Positions 18,047 to 29,270 are shown, numbered from the stretch's first letter. The stretch is DNA of 64,000 nt from Nocardia sp. NBC_00403 (GCF_036046055.1 NZ_CP107939.1:3224001-3288000); one strand, 5' to 3'. Translations and numbers: made by a program. Notes: a model not told the origin generated them from the letters alone.

Positions 18047-19569
18047 CTGTCTCTCCGAACGGTCCGCTCCTGCGTTCACTGACCGCGGAGCAGATCGTCG
18101 CTGCGGGCACGCGATTGCCACTCGTCGTTATCGAGGCCGCGCCGGGATCGGGCAAGACAACCGTCGCCGCTCAGCGGTTTGGCTGTCTCCGATATCGGAT
18201 CCAGCTCACCGATGGTGGTTCGCGTGACCACCGAGCCGTCGTTGCGGTGAGTTTCACCAAATCCGCCACTCGCGAATTGCGAGTGCGGACGGAATCGACC
18301 TGGGGTCCCTCAGTGCTGCAATGGCCACACCGAATCAGCACGATCGACGCCTTCGTCCAGACAGTGGTGCAGGACCTTCTCCACAGCAGAGTAATCAAAT
18401 GGCCCGGCGGTCATACCGCGCTGACCGTCCACGAGTCGTGGAAAGCACTGGTTCCCCACACCCAGGGCTACAGGACCTGGGTGGCAACCTACCAAGACGA
18501 CGGCATCGCGGTGGCCCGCCAAAGCATCGACTTGCGACCGGTGCCCAGCGAAGCCGATGTGAACGCCCAGATAGCGAATGGACACTGCACGCATGACGAT
18601 ATCCGCTCGGTCCTCCATACCGCGCTCGCCAAAGAACAAATCCGAGATCACGTCGGGCGCAGGCTGAGTGAAACCATCCGATGCCTGATCGTCGACGAGG
18701 TGTATGACGCCAACGAGCTGGATCTGCTTCTTGTCGAGCTGGCTGCAGAGTCCGGCTGCGAGATCACCATTATCGGTGACCCATGGCAAGCGTTGTATGG
18801 ATTCCGCGGCGCCAGCCCCGAGAAGGTCCCCGGCCTCTCGGAGAGCCTGGCCATGGAGACCCTGTACTTGTCGAAATCCTTCCGTTTCCGCTCGAGTGAG
18901 CAGCAAGAACTGGCTAGAGACCTTCGAACTGGTGTCGGAGTCGAACTACGGTCCGGTATTGCGGGAACCGACTGTGAAATCGTCATCGCCCCCAATTGGA
19001 AGAACTTGTGGGATATCGGTCGCCCAGAGATCGTTCCGCTCGCATGGGGTGCCGCCAGTGACGACATATCCTATGGACTCGCGACCGTGCTCTTGGACCT
19101 GTCCGCTCGCCAGCTCACCGGGATGGGCGCCGTTTTCAAAGCGGAAGCCCTTCTTGCATTGGGGCTCACAGATGCCGGGGTCGAGGCGATGCAACCAGGC
19201 TTTACGAAAGCAATGCAGGGACTCGCCGACTCAGCGGACGCCGGCGATCTCTTCGAGGTGTACGACCATCTCGCCGAGATGTTCCGGTGCTCGGAATCGG
19301 GCAACGCACTGCCCGCGGAACCGGACAGCGTAATGCTCCAAAGATTGTGGATGATCGGTGAACGGCTCCGAATAGGCACTACCTGTGTGCCGGGCGTGAC
19401 GGCCCATCAGGCGAAAGGTCGCGAATGGGATCGCGTTGGTGTCTGTCTGGGCACCACTGAGCGACGGTCGCTGCAGCGAGGACTGCGCCCGCACCAAGAA
19501 TCTCACCGGGTCCTCTATGTGGCGTGCACCAGGGCTCGTCTGGGAACGGTCGAGATAGCCATCAGGTGA
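18043..19569 (+). CDS. gajB: GajB-like UvrD/PcrA-type helicase
   Basis: This SF1 helicase shows motif I APGSGKTT (about residue 33), motif [10 protein letters not shown] (about 216), motif [18 protein letters not shown] (about 243), an AHQAKGREW motif V-like segment (about 465) and motif [12 protein letters not shown] (about 490). Its 508 residues match the size of GajB rather than full UvrD, which is about 720. The TTG start lies within the stop of the GajA-like gene (TTGA overlap), indicating translational coupling. In known Gabija systems GajB senses DNA ends and activates GajA by removing nucleotides. No further gene follows closely, so the pair stands as a two-gene operon. Confidence 0.88.
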   Translation: MTVSPNGPLLRSLTAEQIVAAGTRLPLVVIEAAPGSGKTTVAAQRFGCLRYRIQLTDGGSRDHRAVVAVSFTKSATRELRVRTESTWGPSVLQWPHRISTIDAFVQTVVQDLLHSRVIKWPGGHTALTVHESWKALVPHTQGYRTWVATYQDDGIAVARQSIDLRPVPSEADVNAQIANGHCTHDDIRSVLHTALAKEQIRDHVGRRLSETIRCLIVDEVYDANELDLLLVELAAESGCEITIIGDPWQALYGFRGASPEKVPGLSESLAMETLYLSKSFRFRSSEQQELARDLRTGVGVELRSGIAGTDCEIVIAPNWKNLWDIGRPEIVPLAWGAASDDISYGLATVLLDLSARQLTGMGAVFKAEALLALGLTDAGVEAMQPGFTKAMQGLADSADAGDLFEVYDHLAEMFRCSESGNALPAEPDSVMLQRLWMIGERLRIGTTCVPGVTAHQAKGREWDRVGVCLGTTERRSLQRGLRPHQESHRVLYVACTRARLGTVEIAIR

Positions 19570-20021
19570 GACGCCTAAGCAAAGTCTTGAGCGCCTCGCG
19601 CCACCGAGGTCCTGGGTAACTCCATGTACTCACATCGAACTAGGGTGCGATGGATGTCGTTGTCAAGAGTTGGCAGCGTTGGGTGTCGTTGGTTCGGTGA
19701 GCCTATGAGCTGCGGATATATTGAAATTTTGCCCAGTTCTGGCTGTGATGTCGATTACTAGCGTTGGCGTGCGCGGGTTTCGTTGGTTGACGTCAGCCAT
19801 TAAATGGCGGGTTTGATGACAAGCCACGACGGCTGGCCAGCAACCATGCCGGACATGAGCGATCGGACAAGAGTGCAGTTTTGCCATCGCATGGGCGTCA
19901 ATCCCCTGCAGTTGACCCTGTCGTAGATTCGTGCCCAGGGCAGGACACGCAAAACATGGGCAACTGGAAAACGCCTAGTCATCGTAGGTGTGTACCCGGT
20001 CTGAGTGGCTGCACGCCTGGG
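19570..20021. other. 452-bp gap without gene
   Basis: Short open frames on the minus strand here have no protein-like composition and no ribosome binding sites. AT-richer patches around 19660-19760 stand out slightly. I see no RNA gene, repeat or terminator. Confidence 0.5.
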
Positions 20022-20351
20022 TCAGCTGTTGGGCAGGTCTGACTGCCTCCTGCGTCGGAAACCACCTGGACGGCGGATGTGCCTACTCGTGCGTGCGCGG
20101 TACTGAGCCAGCAGTCCACAACCTCCGGCAAGCGTGCCGGTGAAGAGTAGGCCCTGATGACTTGCGACTGCTGTCATGAAAGCGGCAACGCCCGGCATCA
20201 ACAGTGCTGCGCACAGAGTTACGGTGAGTAGTAGCGATTTGGCGCGGCGCAGGTGTTCATCGCATGCCAGCGTCATCGCAATCATCTCGATCAGCGTGCC
20301 GTCACCCTTTCCAAGCTGGGACGGCTGGTGTCGGCAGGACGATCGCTTCAT
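20022..20351 (-). CDS. small membrane protein with two predicted helices
   Basis: The 109-residue product has hydrophobic segments at about residues 40-63 (LLLTVTLCAALLMPGVAAF) and 69-83 (LLFTGTLAGGCGLLA), with a strongly basic C-terminus, so both ends probably face the cytoplasm. Its ATG overlaps the stop of the 301-aa gene by 4 bp, which implies coupled expression. No family is recognised. A toxin/pore or anchor role for the partner is possible but untested. Confidence 0.6.
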   Translation of the reverse strand: MKRSSCRHQPSQLGKGDGTLIEMIAMTLACDEHLRRAKSLLLTVTLCAALLMPGVAAFMTAVASHQGLLFTGTLAGGCGLLAQYRARTSRHIRRPGGFRRRRQSDLPNS

Positions 20352-21253
20352 CGCGCCCCACCTACTGAATCGCTTTGTGCCGAAGTTGATCTTCTGTCAA
20401 TCAACGGCCGGATTTTGCCGTACAAGCGGATGGTCGCTTTCCCCAGCCCCAGGACGAGGTGATTGTCGCCGGTGGTTGCGTAAGCGTCGGCAAGCCCGAT
20501 CTGCTGTGACGTCAGACTCGCGGCAAGATCGTCCGCGTAAGGGTAAGGGCCCCAGCGCAGTTCCCACGCATCACCAATCCCGGACAGGGTGCGGCTTCTC
20601 TCCTCGGGGCCATCTACGAAAACGCGGATCGGGTCGTAGAACCAGTTGCCGATCGCCCATTTGCCTGCCGGGTCCGAAGTCGAGATACGACAGAAGATGC
20701 CGCCCAGCAGCCGCTTGGCGTCGTTGCTCATGTGAGGGACGTCGGCCAGCTCGCTGCGTTCATGCGCTGTCAATGGCTCATCCATGGTGATCGGTCTCCA
20801 CGAACGGTGCTCCCTCGTGGAGATCTGCCCTGATGGTTTCGCCGTGACCACGAGATCTGCTCCAGTGGGCAAGTGGCGCATGACGAAAGTATCGCCGCCG
20901 CAGCACTTTCGGAGACGAAGACCTGGAAGCCCGAGCAGCCGCCCTGTCACGTTGTCCGGCGCGTCGGTGATCAGGACCGTCTCGGAGAAGCGCGGCGACA
21001 TAGTGATGGTGTAGGCCGACAGTATGCTCACATCCCACGACGCAGGACCTTCAGTCGCGCCGTCATCCCGCATGCAGAACGCATACGCCAGCAGGGCCCG
21101 TAAGTCGCGCTGAGCCGGTAGGCAATGATCCAGCCCATGCGCTTCCAAAGGCTGTGCGCGATTGCGACCTGTACCGGCCCGCGCGGCTTCGAAGACCTCT
21201 CCCGTACAGGCCATTCGGGACAGTGCAGCCGTGTTGCGCGATGAGTTGGGCAT
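20348..21253 (-). CDS. uncharacterised 301-aa protein, coupled to small membrane protein
   Basis: ATG 21253 has GGAGG 7 nt upstream. The N-terminal 40 residues (NTAALSRMACTGEVFEAARA) resemble the helical leader seen on many actinomycete island proteins. Residues 80-150 form strand-rich sequence with a CCGG turn. The C-terminal third carries DAWELRWGPYPYADDLAASL and LVLGLGKATIRLYGKI. No catalytic motif is recognised. The overlapping membrane gene suggests that the two products act together. Confidence 0.68.
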   Translation of the reverse strand: MPNSSRNTAALSRMACTGEVFEAARAGTGRNRAQPLEAHGLDHCLPAQRDLRALLAYAFCMRDDGATEGPASWDVSILSAYTITMSPRFSETVLITDAPDNVTGRLLGLPGLRLRKCCGGDTFVMRHLPTGADLVVTAKPSGQISTREHRSWRPITMDEPLTAHERSELADVPHMSNDAKRLLGGIFCRISTSDPAGKWAIGNWFYDPIRVFVDGPEERSRTLSGIGDAWELRWGPYPYADDLAASLTSQQIGLADAYATTGDNHLVLGLGKATIRLYGKIRPLIDRRSTSAQSDSVGGAR

Positions 21254-21679
21254 GCGAAAACCTCCACTACCGCCCGGTCGGTAAGTCAGGGGTCACACAT
21301 TCCGGTCGACCAACATGATCAGTGCCCGCGCAACTGGGTGCACCACACCCGGCACTGGCCTTCGGTGAGATGTACCGGGGCACACCGAATTCGGCTCAGC
21401 AACCGATCTCCGCGGCTGAATCGCGTCCGATACTACTGGAAGTCGCCCGACGTGGGTAGGGGTCGCTAACAGCGAGGGCAGCCACCGATTGCGCGAATCA
21501 GCAAGCCGGGCCCCAACCTCAAACGCCAGGTCCTCCGGACATGAACGGCCATACAAGCTCGCTTCGCATCGCGAAGCCCACGATCACCCCGTGCGGCAGT
21601 CCGCCGCACCCACCCCAATGCGTTCAAGGGCCTCACAACACACGACGCATGCGGACGCAAGATGCAGGGCAACTGTTTC
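21254..21679. other. 426-bp gap upstream of an IS6110-like remnant
   Basis: No convincing gene on either strand. The region ends exactly at the IS inverted repeat that starts at 21680. Confidence 0.5.
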
Positions 21680-22752
<1,073 letters not shown>

Positions 22753-22977
22753 TCACGGGTTATTAGCGCGCATGTCCCCTACAGGCGCGGTAAGAGCCGA
22801 AATACTTTGCAAAGCGATAGATTTCGGCTCTTCTTGTATCTGTTTGCGATTCGAACCCTACGAGACCTGTTGCCCAGGGATCGAGTCAGGGTTCGACGTA
22901 ATCGCGCCCGGTGCTGTGCTGTGTCGCTTCGTGACCCACACTGGGGTGATATGGCTGGGATAGGTGAGGATGGCGGA

Positions 22978-23355
22978 ATGGTTGAGGCGGATGGTGTGTT
23001 CGATGCGCTGATCGATACTTACTGTGCGGGGTGGAGTGATCCGGATCCGGTGCGGCGGCGGAGGTTTCTCGGTGACGTGTTGGCGGAGGGGGCGACGTAT
23101 ACCGATCCGACTGTGCACACCGTTGGGGTCGATGAGCTGGCGGTTCATATCGATGCGGTGTTCGCGCAGCAGCCGGGGATGCGGGTGATGCGGGTCAGCC
23201 GGGTAGATGCTCATCATGGGATGGCTCGGTTCGGGTGGCGGTTGGTGCGGGCGGATGGCACGGCGTTGCCGGATGGAGTGGATTTTCTGGAGGTCTCCGC
23301 GGAGGGGCGAATCCGTAGGATCGTCGGGTTCTTCGGTGGGTTGCGGAGCATTTAG
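22978..23355 (+). CDS. SnoaL-like (NTF2-fold) small protein
   Basis: The 125-residue product has the NTF2/SnoaL plan: an N-terminal helix with a Trp (DTYCAGWSDPDPVRRRRFL), AEGATYTDPTVHTVGVDEL, and alternating strands ending in RIRRIVGFFGGL. Such proteins act as small polyketide cyclases, ester hydrolases or simply ligand binders, so substrate cannot be given. ATG 22978 has GAGG 9 nt upstream; ATG 22951 is a possible alternative. It is an intact gene flanked on both sides by dead IS pieces, probably stranded chromosomal or passenger DNA. Confidence 0.75.
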   Translation: MVEADGVFDALIDTYCAGWSDPDPVRRRRFLGDVLAEGATYTDPTVHTVGVDELAVHIDAVFAQQPGMRVMRVSRVDAHHGMARFGWRLVRADGTALPDGVDFLEVSAEGRIRRIVGFFGGLRSI

Positions 23356-23641
23356 CGCAGGAGAAGGTCGCTGTCATCCGGCGGCTTTGGGCGGCCGGAA
23401 AATGCTTTTAAGCTATAAGGCTGTGCCACACAGTGATTGAGTCATACCTACTGTCCGCGGACGTGTTCAAAACGCAACCGAGCCCGGATCGCGGTGGTGA
23501 TTGCGGCACCTTCGACACCGCTTGTAGTGTGTCAGATCACGGTCGGTGATGAATTCGGTTGCGGGGTCGAGCACCGCCGATACGACCCTTCAGCACTAGC
23601 GGAACCCTGGTGCCCGGTGCTGTGTCGACACCGCGCGGTGG

Positions 23642-24148
23642 TCACCGTCGCCGAGATCTACAAAGTTCCAGGCTCGGGTCGAGTTCGTGCAGGTGCCAAC
23701 GCAATCGGTTGATCAGCTCGGTGCGCTGAACAACCAAAGTATGGCGATAGTCCGACAAGAGATTCACCTCCCGCGCCGGGCCGTCGAGACGCGCGGTTGG
23801 CAGGTCGGGTTCACGCAGGGCAGCATGAGCCACCGCCAGGGCATCGATCGGATCGGATTTGCCCTTCTCCCGGCTACCGCGCCTGGCAGCGGCCATGAGA
23901 TGGGTCGGCACCCGCACCACCTCGAACCCGGCAGCCAGCAGGTCCCGCTCCAGTCGGCGTGTGACGTGTCGGCAGTCCTCCAACGCGAAGCGGGCGCCCG
24001 GCCACTGGACAGCCCACTCGACCGCCTTCAAATGATCCTCGCTGGTCGTTCCGATCGTTTTCTCGGCCAACCGGCGGCCGACGGAATCCGCGGCGACCAG
24101 GGTATGGGTGCGTTTGTGGGCGTCCACACCGATCACGACATGGCTCAA
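23642..24148 (-). pseudogene. IS110-family transposase, N-terminal DEDD domain only
   Basis: From ATG 24148 the frame starts VVIGVDAHKRTHTLVAAD (first Asp of the RuvC-like DEDD site), continues FALEDCRHVTRRLERDL and VPTHLMAAARRGSREKGKSD (further acidic residues in the DPIDALAVA block), and stops after 168 residues. A full IS110 protein has about 400 and carries its serine active site in the missing C-terminal half. The open frame breaks near 23670. Confidence 0.88.
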
Positions 24149-24338
24149 CGGTTTTCGTCCTCTCGACGCGCAACGATATTGCTACCAGGTGAGGACGGGC
24201 ACGCGTCAATCGGGCATTTGCGGCGCGCTCCTATCAGGCCACGCACCTCGCCGGTCGGGCCCGGCGAGGCCGCACATCGTGACGAGCCACCAGCGTTCAG
24301 GCAGGGCAGCGAAGAAAAGAGCGAACCCCGCCGGGCAC

Positions 24339-24702
24339 TCATGATCTTGACATTGACGCGAAGAAAACCGACGCTGCTTTCAAAATCGGGTTGGCGCGCT
24401 TGAGTTCTGCGTTCTCCCGCGGCAATCGTTTCAGCTCCGCCGACTCATCGGTGGTGATACCCGCGCGGGCTCCGGCGTCGATCTGGCCCTGACGCACCCA
24501 CTTGCGAACCGTTTCCGGTGTCCCTACCCCGAGCAAGTCGGCAACCGCCTTCATCGCGGCCCATTCCGACTCGTGCTGCTCCCGGATCTCCACGAACATC
24601 CGCACGGCTCGCTCGCAGCTCGGCCGGGTACTGCTTCCTCGACGACACGACTCCATCCTCTCCAACAGATGATGAAATCTCCCGACCCGCCGGGGCGGTT
24701 CA
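24339..24702 (-). mobile_element. second IS6110-like fragment (left end and orfA), opposite orientation
   Basis: The terminal repeat at 24675-24702 (minus strand TGAACCGCCCCGGCGGGTCG) precedes orfA, which reads SSRKQYPAELR in one frame and, after a shift at about 24610, RAVRMFVEIREQHESEWAAM, PETVRKWVRQGQIDAGARAG and AELKRANPILKAASVFFA. The copy ends at about 24340 without any orfB. It points towards the first copy at 21680, so the two are inverted with about 1.8 kb of other fragments between. Confidence 0.85.
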
Positions 24703-24748
24703 ATATGCCGCCCCATTGGGTCGCCCGATCTACGATTCTCCGTTGACG

Positions 24749-25012
24749 TCAGGAGTCCCTCCTCTTCAAGACATCGTCGATAGCCATAAGGCAGTATGCA
24801 GCCGCGCGGGCCGCGAGAGCGCAATCGTCTCGGTTCGTCGCAGTGAGGACAACCGCGGCGAGGTTCAGCACCGCCACGACAGCGGTCAAGCTGGTCCGCC
24901 ATCTATCGCGACCAATCGGCGCGCGCGGCGCGTTCATCCGATGTCGAGCATCCGACGCACCCGCCGCCTCGGAGGCCACGCTCGAAATACGCTGGGACGG
25001 GGAGTTCTCCAT
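24749..25012 (-). CDS. possible small membrane protein, 87 aa
   Basis: The ATG is preceded by GTGAGG at 4 nt. The C-terminal 60 residues contain a hydrophobic segment (SLTAVVAVLNLAAVVLTA) and an Ala-rich helix (CALAARAAAYCLMAIDD). It is transcribed away from the NB-ARC gene 170 bp further right. No family is recognised. Its small size and the decayed surroundings keep confidence low. Confidence 0.4.
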   Translation of the reverse strand: MENSPSQRISSVASEAAGASDARHRMNAPRAPIGRDRWRTSLTAVVAVLNLAAVVLTATNRDDCALAARAAAYCLMAIDDVLKRRDS

Positions 25013-25184
25013 ATTGCCTCACAATCAGGGTTGGTAGAGGCAAACTCTCCAGCGAGAGCGTTGACGAGAGCGGGGGTGGCGGCATCACGGCGGCAGTTTT
25101 CTGCAAGGTTCGAGGTCACGACAGGCCGATATGGGACAGCGGCATTGCCGCAGCGGCAATCAGCGGCAACGCGTCAAGTGCGCG

Positions 25185-28100
25185 ATGAACTCGGCCGGTG
25201 ATTTGACGGGGCTTCAGCAGGCGCTGAGGCAGCTGCGTGCCGCAGGGAAGATGTCCCTGGAACAGACTGCGATCGCAGCTTCCAGACTGCTCAAGGCCGA
25301 GCATGACGAGTGGATGGCAGTTGAGCGTGCGACTCGGCGTGCGGGCGCGGCAATCCCGATCGAACGACCGCTGCTGGAGGTCACTCGGACCACGATTAAC
25401 GGCTGGGTCAACGAGGGCAAGCTGCCCAAGTGGCCGCAGCTTTGGGCAGTAGTGCGTGTATGGGCGAAACACGCCAACGACGCGCGGCCTCTGGACGAGC
25501 TGCGAAACGCTTGGCAGCACCTGCATCTCTCCGCCAGCCAGATTCCACGAACACGGCATACGACGGAGCCCGCCTCCGACACCTTGGCGGTCGGCCGAAT
25601 ACCCAGCCAACCCACTGATTTCGTCGACCGGCGGGCATTGCAACAGCTGCGTGACTCCCTCGGCCAGCACGCGCTAGTCCAGGTGGTCACGGGGATGCGC
25701 GGCGTGGGCAAGACGCAGCTGGCCGCAGCGATCGCCCGCGAGCATCTGGCCACTAGGGAATGTGGGTTGGTGGGATGGATCGACTCCGAAACCGACGGCA
25801 CCTTGCTCGAAGGCCTCGCCGCAATTGCTGAACGGGTCGGTGTACCCGACCACGAGGGCGATTCCGAGAAGTCGGCGCGGAGATTGCGCGACTACCTGAC
25901 TGGTCGGAGCGAAGCGGGTCTACTCGTGTTCGATAATGCTTCCGACGCTGACAGAGTCAGCCAGTTCATCCCACCTCTCAGTGGGACCAAGGTGCTTATC
26001 ACCAGCACTGCCCGCGATTTTGCGATTCTCGATTCCGCGTCGACCCTTGATCTCGGTGTCTTCGACAGACCAGAGTCCGTACGGTATCTATGCTCTGCCA
26101 CAAATCTGACCGACGAAACAAAGGCCGACGCGGTTGCCACCGCACTTGGAGATCTGCCGTTGGCGCTGACTCAGGCAGCAGCGACTATTGCCGTCCGCAG
26201 ACTGGACTTCAGCCGATACCTGCAGCTACTCATTGAACCGTTGCCGCATGCCTTTACACGCTTGCGAGGTCACGCGCACCCACAACGGGTGGACAAGGCA
26301 ATCCTGCTATCAATCGAATCCACCGACACCCCTACCGATGATTCCGCCCTTGACTCCGCCGTCAGCGACCTACTGGGGTTGGTTGCGATGTTGTCGCCAG
26401 CAGGTGTGGAGCGTTGGGTCCTGCCCGACTACGACGGTCGAGTAGATGAAGCTATCGCCCGCTGTGTCCAAGGTTCATTGCTGAGCTGGTCAGAGGACGG
26501 CTCTGCTGTGACAATGCATCGGCTCGTAGCGCGCGTACTACGCGAACGTGCAGACAGCGATCACACTCGTCTGCTCGGCAACGCAATCAATGCGATCAGC
26601 CAAAGGGCCTTCACCGAAACATACGCCTGGAATCGGCGCGCCGATGGAGCTCACCTCGCCGATCAAATCGAGGCCATTGCCTCAACTGACATCGCCGGGG
26701 ACGGATCCGCAGCATCCGCCTGCGTGCTCGACCTACGCCGCTGGGCAGGTCGACAACTAGTCAGGGCTGCCGACATCACTCGTGCCATCAGCCACACTGA
26801 GCAGACCTTCACTGACAGTGTGCGAATCCTCGGGTTCGATCACCTCAGCACACTGGCGGCCCGCAACAACCTCGCCCTGGCGTTTCAAGAAGCCGGCCGC
26901 TTGGCCGAGGCTATCGCCAACTTCGAACAGAACCTCGCCGACTATGAGCGAACGCTCGGCCCCGACCACCTCGACATACTGGCACCCCGCCAGAATCTCG
27001 CCGACGCCTACCTAGCCGCCGGACAACTCGGCAGTGCAATCGGCATCTATGAGCGAAACCTCGCCGATCGTGAACGAATACTGGGACCTGAACACCCGGG
27101 CACGCTCATCGGCCGCAACAACCTCGCCAGCGCATTCGAAGCCGCGGGAAGGCTGACCGACGCCATCCGATTGTTCGAATTGAACCTCGCCGAACATGAG
27201 CATGCTCTCGGTGCCGAGCACCCCGACACACTCAAGTTCCGCGACAACCTAGCAGGTGCCTATCTCCGCGCTGGCCGGTTCAGCGATGCCCTACCGCTAG
27301 CTGAGCGGAGCGTTGTTGAGTACGAGCGGGGCCTCGGACCCGACCATCCGGACACTCTCATCGCCTGTAACAACCTGGCGCATGTCTACCAAGCCACAAA
27401 ACAGTTCACCAAAGCGATCACGGCGCTGGAGGAAAATCTCGCTAGGACCGAGCGAGTTCTAGGCCCCGACAGCCCGCACACGCATGCAGGTCGACACAAC
27501 GTTGCCAACGCATACAGAGCAGCAGGAAGGTTGACCGAAGCAGTTCCGCTTCTCGTGCAGAACCTCGACAATCATGAGCGGATTTTCGGCCCGAGCCATC
27601 CCCAAACCCTCACATCGCGCGACCACCTTGCTCTCGCCTACCAGGAAGCCGGACAAGTATCCACCGCCATCGAACTATTAGAGACCACTCTCGCCGACCG
27701 CACACGATCCCTTGGTCCCAATCACCCCGAAACACTCGCCTCTCATGCAAACCTTGCAAGTGCCTACGGGGACGCCGGGCAAACTGGCGAGGCAATCAAA
27801 ATGCTCGAACAGAACCTCTCCGAACGAGAGCGGATTCTTGGCCCGGATCACCCAGACACACTCGCGGCCTGCAACAACCTCGCCTGTGCCTACAAAGCCG
27901 CGGGAAAGCTCGCCAAAGCAACCGTACTGTTCAAACAGAGCCTCGAACATCAAGAACAAATCCTCGGACCCGACCATCCTCATACATTGACATTCCGCGA
28001 CAACCTCGCTCACACGCATATGTCGGCAGAGGACGTCGAGAGCGGAATTCCGCTCTTCGAACAGAACCTCAGAGCGCGCGAGCGAATCCTCGGTCCCGAC

Positions 28101-28706
28101 CACACCAAGACCCTTGAGACCCGCGACAACCTAGCTTACGCACTCCGAGCAGCGGGCCAGCCGGATAGCGCACTCCCGCTCTTCGAGCAGAACCTCGCCC
28201 ATTATGAGCTGGTCCTCGGCCCCGATCACCCCACTACGCTTGCAGCCCGCGACGCCCTCGCCCTCGCTTACCAAACGGTGCTACAACCCATCGATGCCAT
28301 CGGGCTTCTTCAACAGAACCTGGCAGCACGGGAGCAGACTCTGGGCCCTGACCATCCAAACACACTCGTGAACCGCGACGACCTTGCACACGCCCACCGT
28401 GGCGCGCGCCAGTTGTCCGACGCCGTAGGGCTTTTCGAACAGAACCTCATCACACGCGAGCAGACCCTCAGTGCTAATCATCCCGACATACTCGCAAACC
28501 GGGACGTCCTTGCCCACGCCTACAAGGAAGCGCACCACTTTCCCGAGGCTGCTCAGCTATATGAGCGAATCCTTGCTGATCGTAAACGACAACTTGGGCC
28601 GGAACACCCCGCTACCTGGCAAGCAAGGACGACTCTTGCATTCGTCCGATATCAACAAAGGAATCAGAATCTGACAGCCGAGCGCCCTCCGGCTTTCGAG
28701 CAATGA
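25185..28706 (+). CDS. HTH/NB-ARC ATPase with about 15 kinesin-light-chain-type TPRs
   Basis: Order of parts: residues 1-95 contain LTGLQQALRQLRAAGKMSLE and TRTTINGWVNEGKLP, an HTH-like N-terminus. A P-loop GMRGVGKTQL (about 171) and Walker B GLLVFDNASD (about 246) define an NB-ARC STAND ATPase. Winged-helix-like sequence follows to about 460, and residues 542-1170 are some fifteen 42-residue repeats with the core LGPDHPDTL-x4-NLA. Such proteins are signal-transduction ATPases in actinomycetes, and several STAND-TPR proteins are antiphage or regulatory switches. ATG 25185 is preferred; ATG 25131 is possible. The catalytic effector, if any, is not obvious. The HTH-like head may bind DNA or another protein. 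Confidence 0.85.
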   Translation: MNSAGDLTGLQQALRQLRAAGKMSLEQTAIAASRLLKAEHDEWMAVERATRRAGAAIPIERPLLEVTRTTINGWVNEGKLPKWPQLWAVVRVWAKHANDARPLDELRNAWQHLHLSASQIPRTRHTTEPASDTLAVGRIPSQPTDFVDRRALQQLRDSLGQHALVQVVTGMRGVGKTQLAAAIAREHLATRECGLVGWIDSETDGTLLEGLAAIAERVGVPDHEGDSEKSARRLRDYLTGRSEAGLLVFDNASDADRVSQFIPPLSGTKVLITSTARDFAILDSASTLDLGVFDRPESVRYLCSATNLTDETKADAVATALGDLPLALTQAAATIAVRRLDFSRYLQLLIEPLPHAFTRLRGHAHPQRVDKAILLSIESTDTPTDDSALDSAVSDLLGLVAMLSPAGVERWVLPDYDGRVDEAIARCVQGSLLSWSEDGSAVTMHRLVARVLRERADSDHTRLLGNAINAISQRAFTETYAWNRRADGAHLADQIEAIASTDIAGDGSAASACVLDLRRWAGRQLVRAADITRAISHTEQTFTDSVRILGFDHLSTLAARNNLALAFQEAGRLAEAIANFEQNLADYERTLGPDHLDILAPRQNLADAYLAAGQLGSAIGIYERNLADRERILGPEHPGTLIGRNNLASAFEAAGRLTDAIRLFELNLAEHEHALGAEHPDTLKFRDNLAGAYLRAGRFSDALPLAERSVVEYERGLGPDHPDTLIACNNLAHVYQATKQFTKAITALEENLARTERVLGPDSPHTHAGRHNVANAYRAAGRLTEAVPLLVQNLDNHERIFGPSHPQTLTSRDHLALAYQEAGQVSTAIELLETTLADRTRSLGPNHPETLASHANLASAYGDAGQTGEAIKMLEQNLSERERILGPDHPDTLAACNNLACAYKAAGKLAKATVLFKQSLEHQEQILGPDHPHTLTFRDNLAHTHMSAEDVESGIPLFEQNLRARERILGPDHTKTLETRDNLAYALRAAGQPDSALPLFEQNLAHYELVLGPDHPTTLAARDALALAYQTVLQPIDAIGLLQQNLAAREQTLGPDHPNTLVNRDDLAHAHRGARQLSDAVGLFEQNLITREQTLSANHPDILANRDVLAHAYKEAHHFPEAAQLYERILADRKRQLGPEHPATWQARTTLAFVRYQQRNQNLTAERPPAFEQ
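26810..28670 (+). repeat. 126-bp tandem coding repeat (TPR array)
   Basis: Fifteen imperfect 126-bp units encode the 42-residue kinesin-light-chain-type TPRs of the NB-ARC gene. The LGPDHP core recurs in phase from LGFDHL at the start to LGPEHPATW at the end. Units are diverged rather than identical, as in an old array kept under selection. It is a protein repeat, not a CRISPR. Confidence 0.9.
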
Positions 28707-28806
28707 TTGTACGCACCCTGCGCCTTGCTCAGGCTCGCCGCCAACCACCGGATCGGCTCACCGGACGCGGTCACCAACCGGTCGAACCAGCAAATCCATA
28801 TTGCGC

Positions 28807-28881
28807 GAGGCGGGTGCGGTGCTGTTCGCGGACCCGGACGGATGGCTCGTGGTACTAATGCCGCGGGTGTTTGGCCAGTAG
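28807..28881 (+). pseudogene. glyoxalase/VOC-family C-terminal fragment
   Basis: The frame reads EAGAVLFADPDGWLVVLMPR then stops. DPDGW-x-V-x-LMP is the usual last strand of VOC-superfamily domains. Nothing upstream continues the fold, so only the 3' tip of a gene remains. Confidence 0.5.
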
Positions 28882-29136
28882 CCCCCGACTGGGTAGAGCA
28901 GCGCGAGAAAGGTCACTCGACGCTGTTCCAGCGAGTGAGTTATCGGGCTTGGCCCACCAGTCATCGTGGCGGCCGGTGAACGTCCGCGCCGACACCGGAG
29001 GCTCGCGCTCGGTGGCACGCTCGTACTCCACGAACGCCTCGGCAAGGGCATGGTTCAAATGCGTGACGTACGCATCGGGTTGACCGGATACGTCCCCTGA
29101 GTGGTTGAACTCGTGCCGGATCGCGAAGCACTCGCC
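28882..29136. other. decayed sequence between gene fragments
   Basis: A minus-strand open stretch (HLNHALAEAFVEYERATERE, 28855-29115) looks coding-like but has no start or recognisable partner. I regard it as another possible gene fragment of unknown origin. Nothing else is seen. Confidence 0.4.
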
Positions 29137-29270
29137 CCCGGCCTCGGCGGGCTGCTGGTGTTCCACGTCTTCGCCGCCCTGACCGAGTTCATCCGCGAGC
29201 TGATCGTCGGCGGCACCGCCGAGGCCGGGCCGCCACCCGCCCTCGCGGACATCGTCGCGCGCCGGCCACC
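29137..29270 (+). pseudogene. serine resolvase/invertase internal fragment, copy 1
   Basis: The frame reads GGLLVFHVFAALTEFIREL, matching the helix E region of Tn3-type resolvases (consensus GRLVFHVFAALAEFERELI). The catalytic Ser domain in front and the HTH behind are both missing. A sister fragment occurs at 31313. It may have come from an element that once integrated or resolved here. Confidence 0.65.

Noticed and set aside
26810..28670. Regularly spaced repeats considered as CRISPR
   Set aside because: Units are 126 bp, in frame, diverged and encode TPRs; there are no short identical repeats with unique spacers and no cas genes.
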